Below are positions 1-11,893 of a stretch of DNA of 48,794 nucleotides, in pieces. The translations under genes and the position numbers were made by a program. The notes under the pieces are model-generated. The model was not told where the DNA came from and did not search any database. It saw only the letters and a program-made list of their open reading frames with translations. Source of the stretch: Whalleya microplaca (lineage: Eukaryota > Ascomycota > Sordariomycetes > Xylariales > Xylariaceae); NCBI GenBank assembly GCA_022497155.1, contig MU385808.1, positions 1-48,794 on the forward strand. Direction: 5' to 3'. Numbering within the stretch: the first letter of the stretch is position 1; every line of letters begins with the position of its first letter.

Positions 1-935
1 GGTGACAGCAGGTCAGCTAGCCACAGCTATCAGCAGCAGCAGCAGCAGCAGCAGCTGACAGCCTCCCTTGCTGCTGAAGGTGGCATTCAAGTGATAAGGT
101 GTATCAGGGTGTAAAAAGGTGTCATCCGATATCGTCGTCTATACAAATTGTATACGTGTCAATAGCTGGCTACATCCAGCCATATACCAAAAGCACAATT
201 AGCTTATTACCGTTGCCTATATAAAAATAGATAGGTTTATATATAAAAATATACGGTTTAATGTTTCTGGTATTATTGCGTTTTGTATTTTTAGTGTCCT
301 ATATAAAAAAAGAAAATTCGTAAATCGTAAGTAACAAGTAACGTAAATGTAATATATAAATAAAGCAGCTAACTAGCTATCGATCGAATATATAGCTTAG
401 TTCGATTTATATAGAAAATAGGTAGCTATCGGACGAAATGAAATAATCCGCGTGCGATATATCGGATAAAAATAAAGTAAGCTCGATAGTAAATATATTT
501 TAAGTAGCTATTACTAATAAATTTTATGCCTCCGTAACTTGTGATATAATAAAAAGGACTGTTTTATTTAATTAATTAAAAGGCAAGAAAGTTAAGGCTT
601 GTCCGGGAAAGTCAAATGTTTTAAGATAAGGTATCGGGGTAAATCGAAAATAAGATATTAAATTAAAAATAAGTATATATAAGCTGCTAAAGCTATATAT
701 ATATAACTATCTAACTATTTATTAATATTTATTAATATCTGTTATAAAAAAGTAAAAGAAATATAAAAAAAAAGGTCAGCTAAATATAAGTATATAATCT
801 ACTGTAAATTACCTTATAAAGTGCCTTATGGATACCTTGTGAAGTGCCTTATAAAGTACCCTGTAACGTGACTTTAGGGGGCTTTTAGTGGCTCTTAAGC
901 TGCTATTAATACCCGTAATCCCTTGCCCCATTACA
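1..935 (+). mobile_element. TRIM-like non-coding LTR element, copy A (5' end outside window)
   Basis: This is the right part of a small LTR element seen six times in the window. Bases 1-616 are the internal region: a CAG tract, tcagctagccacagc-type repeats, then a conserved stretch ending in a purine-rich segment before the LTR. The 3' LTR is 617-935 (319 bp); it starts tgttttaagataagg (family consensus about TGTCTTGGGACAGGG) and ends ccccattaca. No coding frame survives or is suggested. The CAG tract is intact while the LTR is clearly RIP-mutated. The 5' LTR lies before base 1. The copy is directly followed by copy B. Confidence 0.8.
31..54 (+). repeat. (CAG)8 microsatellite inside element A
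   Basis: Eight perfect CAG triplets, readable directly. The same triplet tract recurs in copy E as CTG near 8938-8960 and in copy F near 22764-22789, so it belongs to the element and not to the site. CAG is rich in the RIP target CpA, so an intact tract suggests a copy that largely escaped RIP. Confidence 0.9.
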
Positions 936-2654
936 ATATATTATACTTTAAGTAATTATTATTAGTAAATTCTATGCCTCCGTAACGTATAATATAAAAA
1001 GGACTGTTTTACTCGATCAATTAAAAAAGCGAAAAAATTAAAGCCTATCCGGGAGTAAGCCAAATATAGTAGGATAAGGTATTAAGGTAAAGCGAAAGTG
1101 AAATATCAGGTTAAAAAATAAGTATATATAGCTACTAAAACTATATATATAACTATTTAACTATCTAGTAATATTTATAGCAAAAAAGTGAAAAAGATAT
1201 AAAAAAAAAGGTCAGCTAAATATAAATATATAATCTATTATAAATTGCCTTATAAAATGCTTTATAAATACCTTATAAAATGCTTTATAAAGTGCCTTAT
1301 AACGTAGCTTTAGGGGGCTTTTAATAACTTTTAAACTACTGTTAATACCCGTAATCCCCTGCCCCATTACATTCCTCCCTAATTTTTTAGCTAGCGTTTA
1401 CGCAGCTAAAAAATCTAAAAAAAAAGAAAAATAAAAATACGCCCCATACTTAAATGCCTAACCTTCAGATCTGAAAAAAAAAAAAATTTCACCCCAGGGA
1501 CCTTAAAGTAATAAGTCAGATAGCCATAGCTATTAATAGCAGCTAATAAATTAAATAACAGCAGGTAATAATAAGTTAGCTAGTTATAGCTAGCCACGGC
1601 TTTTAATAAGTTAGATAGCTATATTTATTAGCAGTAGCAGCTATAGTAACTTAAATTAAATAACCTCCCTATAAGCCTCCCTTATTACTAAAGGTAATAT
1701 TTAAATAATATAATATATTAAAATATAAAAAAGTATTATCCGATATCGTTATCTATATAAATTATATATATATTAATAGCTAGCTATATTTAGCTATATA
1801 TTAATAATATAATTAGCTTGTTACCGTTACTTATATAAAATAAACAGGTTTATATATAAAAATATACGGTCTAATATTTTTAGTATTATCGCGTTTTATA
1901 TTTCTGGTATTTTAATATATAAAAAAAAATTTCGTAAATTATAGGTAATAAATAATATAAATATAATATATAAATAAAGCAGCTAGCTAGCTATCGATCG
2001 AATATATAACTTAGTTCGATTTATATAAAAAATAAATAGCTATCGGATAAAATCGAAATAAAATAGTTCGCGTGCGAAAATAAGTTTAATAATAGATATA
2101 TTTTAAGTAGCTATTATTAATAAATTCTATGCCTCTATAACTTATAATATTTTAAAAAGAACTATTTTACTCGATTAATTAAAAAGTAAAAAAGTTAAGG
2201 CCTATCCGGGGAAACTAAATATATTATACTTTAAGTGACTATTGCTAGTAAATTTTATGCCTCCGTAATATATAGTATAAAAAGGACTGTTTTACTCGAT
2301 TAATTAAAAAGGCGAAAAAATTAAAGCCTATCCAGGAGTAAGCCAAATATAGTAGGATAGGGTATTAAAATAAAGCGAAAATAAAATATTAGGTTAAAAA
2401 ATAAGTGTATATAGCTATTAAAACTATATATATAACTATCTAATTATCTAGTAATATTTATGGCAAAAAAGTGAAAAAAATGTAAGAGAAAAGGTCAGCT
2501 AAATACAGGTATATAATCTACTGTAAATTGCCTTATGGAATGCCTTATAAATACCTTGTGGAGTGCTTTATAAAGTGCCTTATAATGTGGCTCTAGGGGG
2601 CTTTTAGTGGCTTTTAAGCTGCTATTAATACCCGTAATCCCCTGCCCCATTATA
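936..2654 (+). mobile_element. TRIM-like LTR element, copy B, with extended 436-bp terminal repeats
   Basis: Two direct repeats of exactly 436 bp (936-1371 and 2219-2654) flank an 847-bp internal region. Each repeat is a standard family LTR (1065-1371, 2348-2654) preceded by the same 129 bp of sequence normally found inside the element, just upstream of the 3' LTR (containing gcctccgtaac and the actcgattaatta motif). The 3' end has decayed from cattaca to cattata. The tetramer atat occurs at 936-939 and again at 2655-2658. The internal region keeps the post-LTR hairpin (about 1381-1415), poly-A tracts and degraded CAG-type repeats. The copy is non-coding and moderately to heavily RIP-mutated. 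Confidence 0.72.
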
Positions 2655-4571
2655 ATATAATAATAATACCTTAATTATATATTTAGCCGTTAGGTTATAA
2701 TATATTAATCGATTATATAAAAAAAAATTATTTAATAAGTTAATAAATTAATAAAAAGCTTAGTTTTATAGCTTTATATTTACCGCTTTAATAATATTAT
2801 TAATAATTACTTAGCTTATAAATTTATTAAAAATCTTAAGATTTTCTTAATTTCCTTAACTCTTTTAAGCTTAAAAAAGCTTTGTTTTTAACTTTATTTA
2901 TTTAAATATATTAAGCTTTTTTTAATAATAAAGTATTATATCGGATTAAAAAAATTAAAAAGTTTTAAAAAAGTAGTGTTATTAACGGTATATAAAAGCT
3001 TTTTATAGCTTTTTAAAGACTATTTATAAGTATATAATTAATTAAATATATAAGGATAATAAAAGTTTTTTAGTTAACTTTTTATGCCGCCGAACGTTAT
3101 AAATATTTAATTTTTATTATTAATTAAGCTTTTTTATTAAAAAATTATACCGAATTATTTTTTATATTATTTTAAGGTTATTTTAAAGATCTTTAAAGCT
3201 TTATAACGCGTTAATTTTATAAACTATTAATTAGCTTAGTTTAATAAAGTTACGGGAAATACGTACTTATGTGGTGCATAAACCACCTGTTATTACGTAT
3301 TTTTATATATTAATCGGCAATAACACGGCAAAATAATCACCGCCCGGCGGGACACCCGGCTTAAATTTTTTAAGCTATTTTTATAGTCCGAAATAGCTTT
3401 CCTCTTTATTTATTTATAAATATATAATTAGTACTTATATTAAAGCCTTGCTTTTAGCTATAATAATTTAGGCGTAAATAATAAAAGCTTTTAAAGCAAG
3501 CTTAAAAAATTCCGTATAATTAGCTGCCTTTAAATTTTAAAAATATTATAAGTGTTATGGCACAGGATTAAGGTGTGGTCCGTGCGCATTACGTAATTAC
3601 AGCTTAGGCCCCACACCTGACATGTATGGTAAATTTCTCGGCCGACTTTTTAGCTTAGATTCCTTCCTTTTTTCCTCCATCTTAGTATTCCACAAAATAC
3701 ACAGGAAATTAGGTCGCCAAGCCACCTTGACCCTTGTAACACGTGACAATAAGCTTTAGTTTTAACGTAAGTTTCCCTTTAATTATTAAGCTAAGTTTTA
3801 AGCCGTATTAAGTTTAGCTACGCCGATTAAAGTGTTTGAAAATATTTAACGCATATAATATTTAAAATATTTTAATTTAACGGGGCTAGCTAATTTTTTA
3901 AAGCGCGTAAAATCTTTTAAATTATAAGCTTTTTATTATAAAAACTAGCTATAGTGGTGATAAGTCACACCTTTTACTTAATTAATATAATGTAATAAAG
4001 CTAGAGATTTAAAACTACGGAAAGTGCGTAAGTATTTTAATATAATGACTACCTCACTTTATTTAATTAACTGCGAGGCTTATGTATTATTAATTTTATG
4101 CTTTATTACTAAATTACCCTAGGCTAAAATTAAGCTAATCAGGTTATAAAATTAAGTGAATTTATAACACTTTTTATTTTAAAGAAAATCTAGCTTAAAA
4201 AAGGCTATTAAAAAAAGCTTCGAAATAACGGTAGCTAAAATTTAATTTTAAATAATTATATATCGAAATAAAGTCGAAAACTATTCGGTTAATTTTATTA
4301 AATAGTTTTTACGCTCGTTATTATATTTAGCTTTAAGATTTTTATATATAAAAATCGTTAAAAGCTTTAACTTAATACTTTATATTATTTTATTAAGTTT
4401 TTTTACGTAATAATTTAATTTTTATATTTTTATTAACGATAAATAGTTTTAATTAAATTAATAAACTCGAGCGTAAAAGTTTATAAAACTTCCGACGGTA
4501 AATAATAGCTATTATTAAAAACATTAAAATTAATTTAATTTTATAAGCCACGTTAATAAATATAAATATAT
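2655..4571. mobile_element. Decayed AT-rich repeat, unidentified
   Basis: Extremely AT-rich DNA with TpA excess and few CpA, typical of RIP. It appears to be one older element that continues in the short pieces between copies C, D and E (6162-6266, 7838-8053, 9567 onward). In forward frames, stretches near 4440-4560, 6170-6260 and 7840-7990 read as broken hydrophilic protein with many taa/tag where caa/cag could have been. That fits a decayed transposon ORF, but I could not recognise a family. A less mutated island lies at about 3550-3770. Confidence 0.55.
3550..3770. other. RIP-poor island within the decayed block
   Basis: Base composition changes sharply here: CpA dinucleotides and GC-richer words return (ggcacagg, ggtgtggtccgtgcgc, ccccacacctgacatg, cgccaagccacc). 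An 8-bp inverted repeat, aggtgtgg at 3571-3578 and ccacacct at 3611-3618, lies in it. No ORF is seen. It could be single-copy sequence trapped between repeats, an LTR-like piece of a low-copy element, or a regulatory remnant. Confidence 0.4.
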
Positions 4572-6161
4572 TATCTTGGGACAGGGTGTTAGGGGTGAAG
4601 CGAAAGTGATATATCAAGTCAAAAATAAGTGTATATTAGCTGCTAGAGCTATATATATATAACTATTTGACTATTTAGTAATGTCTATTAATAAAAAGTG
4701 AAGGAGATATAAGGGAAAAAGTTAGCTAAATATAGGTATATAATCTACTGTAAATTGCCCTGTAAAATGCCCTGTGAATACCTTGTGGAGTGCTTTATAG
4801 AGTGCTTTATAACGTGGCTTTAGGGGGCTTTTAGTAGCTTTTAAGCTGCTGTTAATACCCGTAATCCCCTGCCTTATTACATCCCTCCCTGATTTTTTAG
4901 CTAGCGTCCACGCAGCTGAAAAATCTGAAAAAAAAAAAAAAAAATGAAAACACGCCCCACACTTAAATGCCTGACCTTTAGATCTGAAAAAAAAAATTTT
5001 CACCCCAGGAACCTTAAGGTAATAGGTTAAATAGCCACAGCTATTAATAGCAGCAGTAGCAAGTTAGGTTAAGTGGCTATAGCTTACAGCTAATTAGCAG
5101 CAAGTTAGGTAATAGCAGGTGATAATAGGTTAGCTAGCCATAGCTAGCCACGGCTTTTAATAGGTTAGATAGCCATAGCTATTAGTAGCAGCAAGTCAGG
5201 TTAAGTGACCTCTTTATAAGCCTCCCTAGCAGCTGACAGTAGGTGATAGCAAGTCAGCTAGCCACAGCTATTAGTAGCAGCAGTAATAGTAGTAGCTAAT
5301 AGCCTCCCTTGCTACTAAAGGCCTCCCTTGCTACTAAAGGTGGCATTTAAGTGATAAGGTATATTAGGGTGTAAAAAAGTGTTATCCGATATCGTCGTTT
5401 ATATAAATTATATATATATTAATAGCTAGCTATATTTAGCTATATATTAACAGCATAATTAGCTTATTACCGTTGCCTATATAAAAATAGACAGGTTTAT
5501 ATATAAAAATATACGGTTTGGTATTTCTAGTGTTATTACGTTCTATATTCCTGGTATCTTATATAAAAAAAGAAAATTCGTAAATCGTGGGTAATAAGTA
5601 ACGTGGATGTGATATATAAATGGGAGCAGCTAGCTATCGATCTAGTATATGGCTTAGTTCGATTTGTATGGGAAATAGGTGGCTATCGGACGAAATAAAA
5701 TGGTCGCGTGCGAAAGTAAGTCTGACAGTATATATTTCAAGTGGCTGTTGCTAGTGAATTCTGTGCCTCCGTAACATATAGTATAAAAGGACTATTTTGC
5801 TCGATTAATTAAAAGGCAAGGAAGTTAAGGCCTGTCCGAGGGTAAGCTAAATATCTTGGGACAGGGTATTAGAGGTAAAGCGAAAGTGATATATCAAGTT
5901 AAAAATAAGTGTATATTAGCTGCTAGAGCTATATATATATAATTATCTGACTATTTAGTAATGTCTGTTAATAAAAAGTGAAGGAGATATAAGGGAAAAA
6001 GTCAGCTAAATACAGGTATATAATTTACTGTAAATTGCCCTATAGAATGCTTTATGGATACCTTGTAGAGTGCCTTGTGGAGTGCCCTGTGACGTGGCTT
6101 TAGGGGGCTTTTAGTAGCTCCTAAGCTGCTGTTAATACCCGTAATCCCTTACCCCATTACA
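4572..6161 (+). mobile_element. TRIM-like LTR element, copy C (complete)
   Basis: Complete copy: 5' LTR 4572-4881 and 3' LTR 5852-6161, both exactly 310 bp, flanking a 970-bp internal region. LTR ends are tatcttgggacaggg and ccattaca, with the start TG changed to TA as RIP would do. The target duplication is atat (4568-4571 and 6162-6165). The internal region begins with atccctccctg, then the conserved hairpin arms around tagctagcg...cgcagcta, two poly-A runs and AGC/CAG-type repeats. The 93-codon open frame on the minus strand at 4722-5003 is a by-product of poly-A/T tracts. No coding capacity. Confidence 0.87.
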
Positions 6162-6266
6162 ATATAATTAAATAAACTAATCGGTTTAATCGTTAAAATA
6201 AATAAGCTTAACGTTAATAAGTACGGAAACGTTAAAATTGTTAATAATAAATAATTTTATAACTAA
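6162..6266. mobile_element. Host-repeat remnant between copies C and D
   Basis: Short AT-rich piece of the older element into which C and D inserted. One forward frame reads without a stop for about 30 codons (lysine, asparagine and valine rich), but this is too short to name. Confidence 0.45.
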
Positions 6267-7837
6267 TATCTTGGGATAAAGTGTTAAGGTAAAGCGAAAA
6301 TAAAATATCAAGTTAAAAATAAGTGTATATTAACTGTTAAAGCTATATATATATAATTATATAATTATTTAATAAAATAAATATAAGAAAAAAAGTTAAC
6401 TATATATAGATATATAATCCATTATAAATTACCTTATAAAGTGCTTTATAAAATGCCTTGTAAATACCTTATAAAATGCCTTATAACGTAGCTTTAAAAG
6501 GCTTTTAATAACTTTTAAACTGTTATTAATACTTATAATCTCCTGCTTTATTATATCCCTCCTTAATTTTTCAGCTAGCGTTTACGCAGCTAAAAAATTT
6601 AAAAAAAAATTAAAAACACGCCCCACACTTAAATGCCTAACCTTTAGATCTAAAAAAAAAATTTTTTTTACCCCAGGGACCTTAAGGTAATAGGTCAAAT
6701 AGCCACAGCTATTAGCAGCAGCAGCAGCAGCAGTAGCAGGTCAAGTTAAGTGGCCATAGCTTACAGTAGATCAGCAGTAAGTCAGGTAACAGCAGGTGAC
6801 AATAGGTTAGCTAGCCATAGCTAGCCATAGCTTTTAACAAGTTAGCTAGCCACAGCTATTAGCAGTAGCAGGTCAGGTCAAGTGACCTCCCTATAAGCCT
6901 CCCTAGCAGCTGACAGCAGGTAACAGCAGGTCAGCAGGTGATAGCAGGTCAGCAGGTGATAACAGGTTAGCTAGCCACAGCTATTAGCAACAGTAGCTAA
7001 TAGCCTCCCTTACTACTAAAGGTAACATTTAAGTAATAAGGTATATCAAGGTATAAAAAGGTATTATCCGATATTGTCGTTTATATAAATTATATACGTA
7101 TTAATAGCTAGCTATATTTAGCCACATATTAAATATAATTAACTTATTACTGTTATTTATATAAAATAAACAGGTTTATATATAAAAATATATAGTTTAA
7201 TATTTTTAATATTATCGCGCTTTATATTCCTAATATATAAAAAAGAAAATTCGTAAATTATAAATAATAAATAATATAAATATAATATAAATAAAAATAG
7301 CTAGCTAGTTATCGATCGAGTATATAGTTTAATTTAATTTATATAAAAAACAAGTAGCTATCGGATAAAATAAAATAATCCGCGTGCGATTTATCGGATA
7401 AAAATAAAGTAAGCTCGATAATAAATATACTTTAAGTAGCTATTATTAATAAATTTTATGCCTTTATAACTTATAATATAATAAAAAAAACTGTTTTACT
7501 CGATTAATTAAAAGGTAAAAAAGTCGAGGCTTATTTAAAAAAGCTAAATATTTTAAAATAAAATATCGGGATAAAGCGAAAATAAAATATTAAATTAAAA
7601 ATAAATATATATTAGCTGCTAAAGCTATATATATATAACTATATAACTATTTAATAAAGTAAATATAAGAAAAAAAGTCAGCTATATATAGGTATATAAT
7701 TCACTATAAATTACCTTATAAAGTGCCTTATAAAATGCTTTATAAATACTTTATAAAGTGCTTTATAACGTGGCTTTAAGGGGCTTTTAATGGCTTTTAA
7801 GCTGCTATTAATACCTGTAATCCCCTGCCTCATTACA
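6267..7837 (+). mobile_element. TRIM-like LTR element, copy D (complete, heavily RIP-mutated)
   Basis: 5' LTR 6267-6555 and 3' LTR 7549-7837, both exactly 289 bp; internal region 993 bp. The second LTR begins tattttaaaata where the family has TGTCTTGGGACA, so nearly every C and G at the end is converted. Flanking tetramers are ctaa (6263-6266) and ttaa (7838-7841), a 4-bp target duplication with one C/T difference. The post-LTR hairpin is kept (aatttttcagct ... agctaaaaaatt). Non-coding. Confidence 0.85.
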
Positions 7838-8053
7838 TTAAAAAATTAATTTTAAAGAAATTAAATAATTTAGGAATAAAATTAAAAAAATCGAAAAAAT
7901 CGAATAAAAGTTAAAAAAACTACGCGCCGTTAATTATTAAGTAAATAATATAATTAATAGCTTAAATAATAACCGGGCTTATAATTATTATATTTATAAT
8001 TAAAAAAATAACGCGTAACTTTAAATATAAGGTTTTAAATTAATTATTATTAT
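7838..8053. mobile_element. Host-repeat remnant between copies D and E
   Basis: AT-rich continuation of the older decayed element. One forward frame gives a lysine- and glutamine-like (now stop) pattern suggestive of a lost coiled-coil segment, but no family can be named. Confidence 0.45.
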
Positions 8054-9566
8054 TATAATAAAACAAGGGATTACGGGTATTAATAATAGCTTAAAAGCTA
8101 TTAAAAGCTTTTTAAAGTTATATTATAAACTATATTATAAAATACTTTATAAAGTATTTATAAAGTATTTTATAAAGTAATTTATAATAAATTATATACT
8201 TATATTTAACTAACCTTTTCTTTTATATTTACTTCATTAAATTATTATATATAGCTATAAATATTACTAAATAGTTATATATAAATAGCTTTGGTAATTA
8301 TATATATTTATTTTTAACTTAATATCTCACTTTCGCTTTACCCCGACACCTTGTCTTAAGATATTTAACTCCCCCGGACAGGCCTTAACTTCTTTGCCTT
8401 TTAATTAATCGAGTAAAACAGTCCTTTTTTTTATTATATCACACGTCACGGAGGCATAGAATTCACTAGCAATAGCCACTTGAAGTATATTTACTATCAG
8501 ACTCATTTTCGCACGCGAATCATTTTATTTCGATTTCGTCCGATAGCCACTTGTCTCTTATACAAATCGAATAAGCCATATACTAGATCGATAGCTAGCT
8601 AGCTACTTCTATCTATATTATATCCACGTTACTTGTTACTTACGATTTACGAATTTTCTTTTTTTATATAATAAGACACCAGAAATATAAAGCGCGATAA
8701 TATTAGAGATACTAAGCCGTATATTTTTATATATAAACCTATTTATTTTTACATAAGTAATAATAACAAGCTAATTATACTTAATATATGGCTAAATATA
8801 GCCAGCTATTAATACGTATATAATTTATATAAATAACGATATCGGATGACACCTTTTTATATATCTTAATACACCACATCACTTGAATGTCACCTTTAGC
8901 AGCAAGGGAGGCCTTTAGCAGCAAAAGAGGCTGTCAGCTGCTGCTGCTGCTGCTGCTGCTAATAGCTGTGGCTAGCTAACCTATTGTCACCTGACCTGCC
9001 GCTACTGCTGCTAATAGCTGTGGCTAGCTAACCTGTTGTCACTTGACCTGACCTGCTGCTGTTGCAGCTGCTGCTGCTAATAGCTGTGGCTATTTGACCT
9101 GTTGCCCTGAGGTCCCTGGGGTGAATTTTTTTTTTTTTTTTTTTTTTTTTCAGATCTGAAGGTCAGGCATTTAAGTATGGGGCGTGTTTTCATTTTTTTT
9201 TTTTTTTTTTCAGATTTTTTAGCTGCGTAAACGCTAGTTAAAAAATTAGGGAGGGATATAATAAAGCAAGGGATTACAAATATTAATAACAGTTTAAAAG
9301 CCATTAAAAGCTTTTTAAAGCTATATTATAAGCCACGTTATAAAGCACTTTATAAGGTATTTATAAGGCACTTTATAAGGTAATTTATAATAAATTATAT
9401 ACTTATATTTAATTAACCTTTTCCTTTATATTTACTTCATTAAATTATTATATATAGTTATAAATATCACTAAATAATTATATATAAATAGCTTTAATAA
9501 TTATATATACTTATTTTTAACTTGATATTTTATTTTCGCTTTACTTTAACACCTTGTTTTAAAACA
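8054..9566 (-). mobile_element. TRIM-like LTR element, copy E (complete, reverse orientation)
   Basis: Inverted copy: LTRs 8054-8363 and 9257-9566, both exactly 310 bp, around an 893-bp internal region. Read on the minus strand it starts TGTTTTAAAACAAGG and ends with the cattata-type terminus. The target duplication is ttat at 8050-8053 and 9567-9570, a perfect 4-bp match. Between the LTRs are CTG repeats (about 8938-8960), two long poly-T tracts (about 9127-9150 and 9191-9210) and the hairpin near 9213-9247. The 75-codon minus-strand frame at 9077-9304 is an artefact of the poly-T tracts. Confidence 0.87.
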
Positions 9567-10059
9567 TTATAAGCTTTAAAAAAAAAGAAAAACTAGTTAT
9601 ATATAAGGGATCCTAGTAATACCTTAATAAAGCCTTAAATCGGCTTAACTATTAATCCGTATAAACCTTTATAACAGCCCCTATAACAACCTTTAAGCCT
9701 AGCTCTATGACAATAAGGCTTATAACAACCACCGCTATCGTGGCAACTTCTAATAAAGGTGCAAGTTTCACAGTGCTTAGACGTGTATTCAAGTCCAGAT
9801 ATCATGTGTTATTCATTATCATTGAAGAGGTAGAGATTATGCTTCATTTGGCAAATGACCCTACAGCATCCGTCCACGGTCATTCTCTATCTAAGCCAGC
9901 CCCCTCGTATCTATGAATACTAACACCTAAGGTATCTGTGTGGCAGGGAGGGACTTCATTCTTCTTACATTATCGTCGGGTTCTCGCTAATATGTTTGCA
10001 GAACTTCGACTGTGAGCGGAGAGGTGGCACTGGCACAGCTGGCAGTCCCGACACCACTT
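9567..10059. other. Edge of the RIP block, no gene seen
   Basis: From 9567 to about 9700 the sequence is still RIP-like; after about 9710 it changes to ordinary mixed composition. A 69-codon forward frame at 9707-9916 has no recognisable features. I see no gene here. Confidence 0.6.
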
Positions 10060-10474
10060 CTAAGCACAGCCCATCCACAGGTCTTCAGAGATAACCTGTA
10101 ACTCAGCAACCTCCTTCTGAAAAGTAGAAAGATTTTCGAAGAGGACGCGGGCGTGATTCGGGAGTGCAGTTCCGACATGAGGGTCGTTGCAGTCTAACAA
10201 GCGTCTCTGATAAGGGACTGAGCATGGCAGGAGCGATTAGGCATCGAAGTACCTCGTTTATCTCGTACATGCTGTGGGAGAGAACAGCTATATCTTTGGA
10301 AAGAAGAGAAACGTGGTCGGAGAGCGAGGTTGTGGTAGAGGTTGATGAATCAGGTTGATCCGGTGTCCTATCGACTCCCGTTATAGTTGAAATATTAGCA
10401 GAAAAGGCAGAAATCTTATCAGCCAGAGCTGACAGACTATTGTCAGAGATTTTGGAGTGATTGGTTCCGTCCAT
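10060..10474 (-). pseudogene. Hypothetical protein remnant with apparent frameshift
   Basis: On the minus strand an ATG at 10474 opens a frame rich in Ser, Thr, Ala and Leu with a heptad-like pattern (residues 10-75), ending at 10103. Near 10190, where codons read SETLVRLQ, coding character passes to the neighbouring frame, which reads NDPHVGTALPNHARVLFENL and continues through a glutamate-rich helical stretch to a stop at 10060-10062. The change is by one base and no splice signals explain it, so it looks like a frameshifted or dying gene. I do not recognise a family. A 62-codon minus frame at 10618-10806 just upstream could be another piece. Confidence 0.35.
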
Positions 10475-11893
10475 TCTGGATATCTTCTGCGTTTAATTAC
10501 TGTACTGGGGCTACGTTATTGTTCGTGAGGCTTGGCGTAGAAGAAACTATTATACATATGGAGCAATTGGCTATACTCTTTTGTTCTTCAAACTGAAGAG
10601 GATAACAATGCCATTTCTCACTGACTAGCATTTGAGCCCTTTCCATTGTCCTTCGGGTTATTCAATATCTCATTAAACAAACCCTTTGTTGCTTGACTTA
10701 TGAACGAGTGATCATCTAATTTCATGATGGCCAAGTCAGTTCTAAGCATTCGTATGCTTCCGAAGAAGTCTAGGTCGAATTGAACAATTAGCCCCAATGG
10801 CTCCATGACATGTTATATTGAATTCTGGAGCTGAATCACAAAGCGAGAATATCGAGCCAGTAGAACTATACGTATCGATTGTCGCTCGCTCGTGTATACC
10901 ACAACTTCTCCATCAGCTATGAACTTATGTATTTAAATCCTGAATACATGGTTATTAAATATGTCCACATTGTGTACCTAAATATTACTTAATAGACACT
11001 TCTACTGCATATGGGGAGCTTACTTATCAATGGGTTCTTATGAAACTCTTCAACTATTATCTACCTGGTAAGAAATCTTTACTGCGATATGGTAGAAAAG
11101 GTGAAACTCGCATGCATTGCAGAACAAGACCTTGCTGATTGCCGAAAGGTCTCATTTCCCTACCCCCACCCAGCCTTATACCATTCACTGAGGTTCAACA
11201 AGTCAATGCCGGACTTACACTAGCACCTCCCATCTTCGACCTCTATCTTTTGAAGTACCAGTATATTGATGCTAGTCACAGGTAAAAGCATTGGTCGAGT
11301 TTGTACCTAATTCTTGCTCACGTTGCTTATCATGTGTGTCTGCCAGGGACTCTATGTCAATGAGGGGACACAGGGAGAAGGTGGAAAAGGGGGGGAAGAA
11401 AGCTTAGCACTATGAACGAACAATAATATTTATGCTTAGATATATCTATGGACACCAATAGACAAAGTATTAAACATACTTGTACTCGACATTGAATTAG
11501 AATGCGAGACGAAGCACAATGCGAAATGGGTAAAGACCTAGTCCTAGTCAAAGCAAACCCGTAACATTGTACCATAAAACATTGAATTCACCTCCTCTCA
11601 GCAATATTGTTTGAAGTGAATAGTACTCTAGCAGATGTCTCGAATATGAATGACCCTGACAATGCATTCATTGGGTGTCTCGAGCAAACACATGCCCGCG
11701 AAAAGTGAATGTAGACCTTTGAAGCTTTGACTTCTGGAAATATATATATATATGCCCGCCTTGGAACAAAAAATAACTTGGAAATTATTCCTACAACCAC
11801 CCACCACTTCAGACAATCCCAATCATCTGCATTGGAGTCTTCCTTCCTTTCTGTCATATCCTAGGATTACTACACAAAATCACCATCTACATC
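10475..11893. other. Intergenic, no gene recognised
   Basis: Mixed-composition DNA without a convincing coding frame. Several short frames (for example minus strand 11357-11575 and 11588-11857) lack codon character and overlap one another. The right end serves as the upstream region of the secreted-protein gene at 11894. Confidence 0.55.
11739..11753 (+). promoter_or_regulatory. TA-rich core promoter candidate for the effector gene
   Basis: A run of alternating TA, the only clear TATA-like run in the 200 bases upstream, lies about 140 bp before the ATG at 11894. This fits a fungal core promoter. Position is the only support. Confidence 0.3.

Noticed and set aside
31..54. CAG tract considered as a CRISPR-like or expandable host repeat
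   Set aside because: The same tract is in other copies of the transposable element, so it is an element feature; there are no spacers.
4722..5003. 93-codon minus-strand open frame
   Set aside because: Lies across the LTR and poly-A tracts of element C; Phe/Lys runs come from the homopolymers and the frame is not kept in the other copies.
9077..9304. 75-codon minus-strand open frame with poly-Lys
   Set aside because: Produced by poly-T tracts of element E crossing from internal region to LTR; not a gene.
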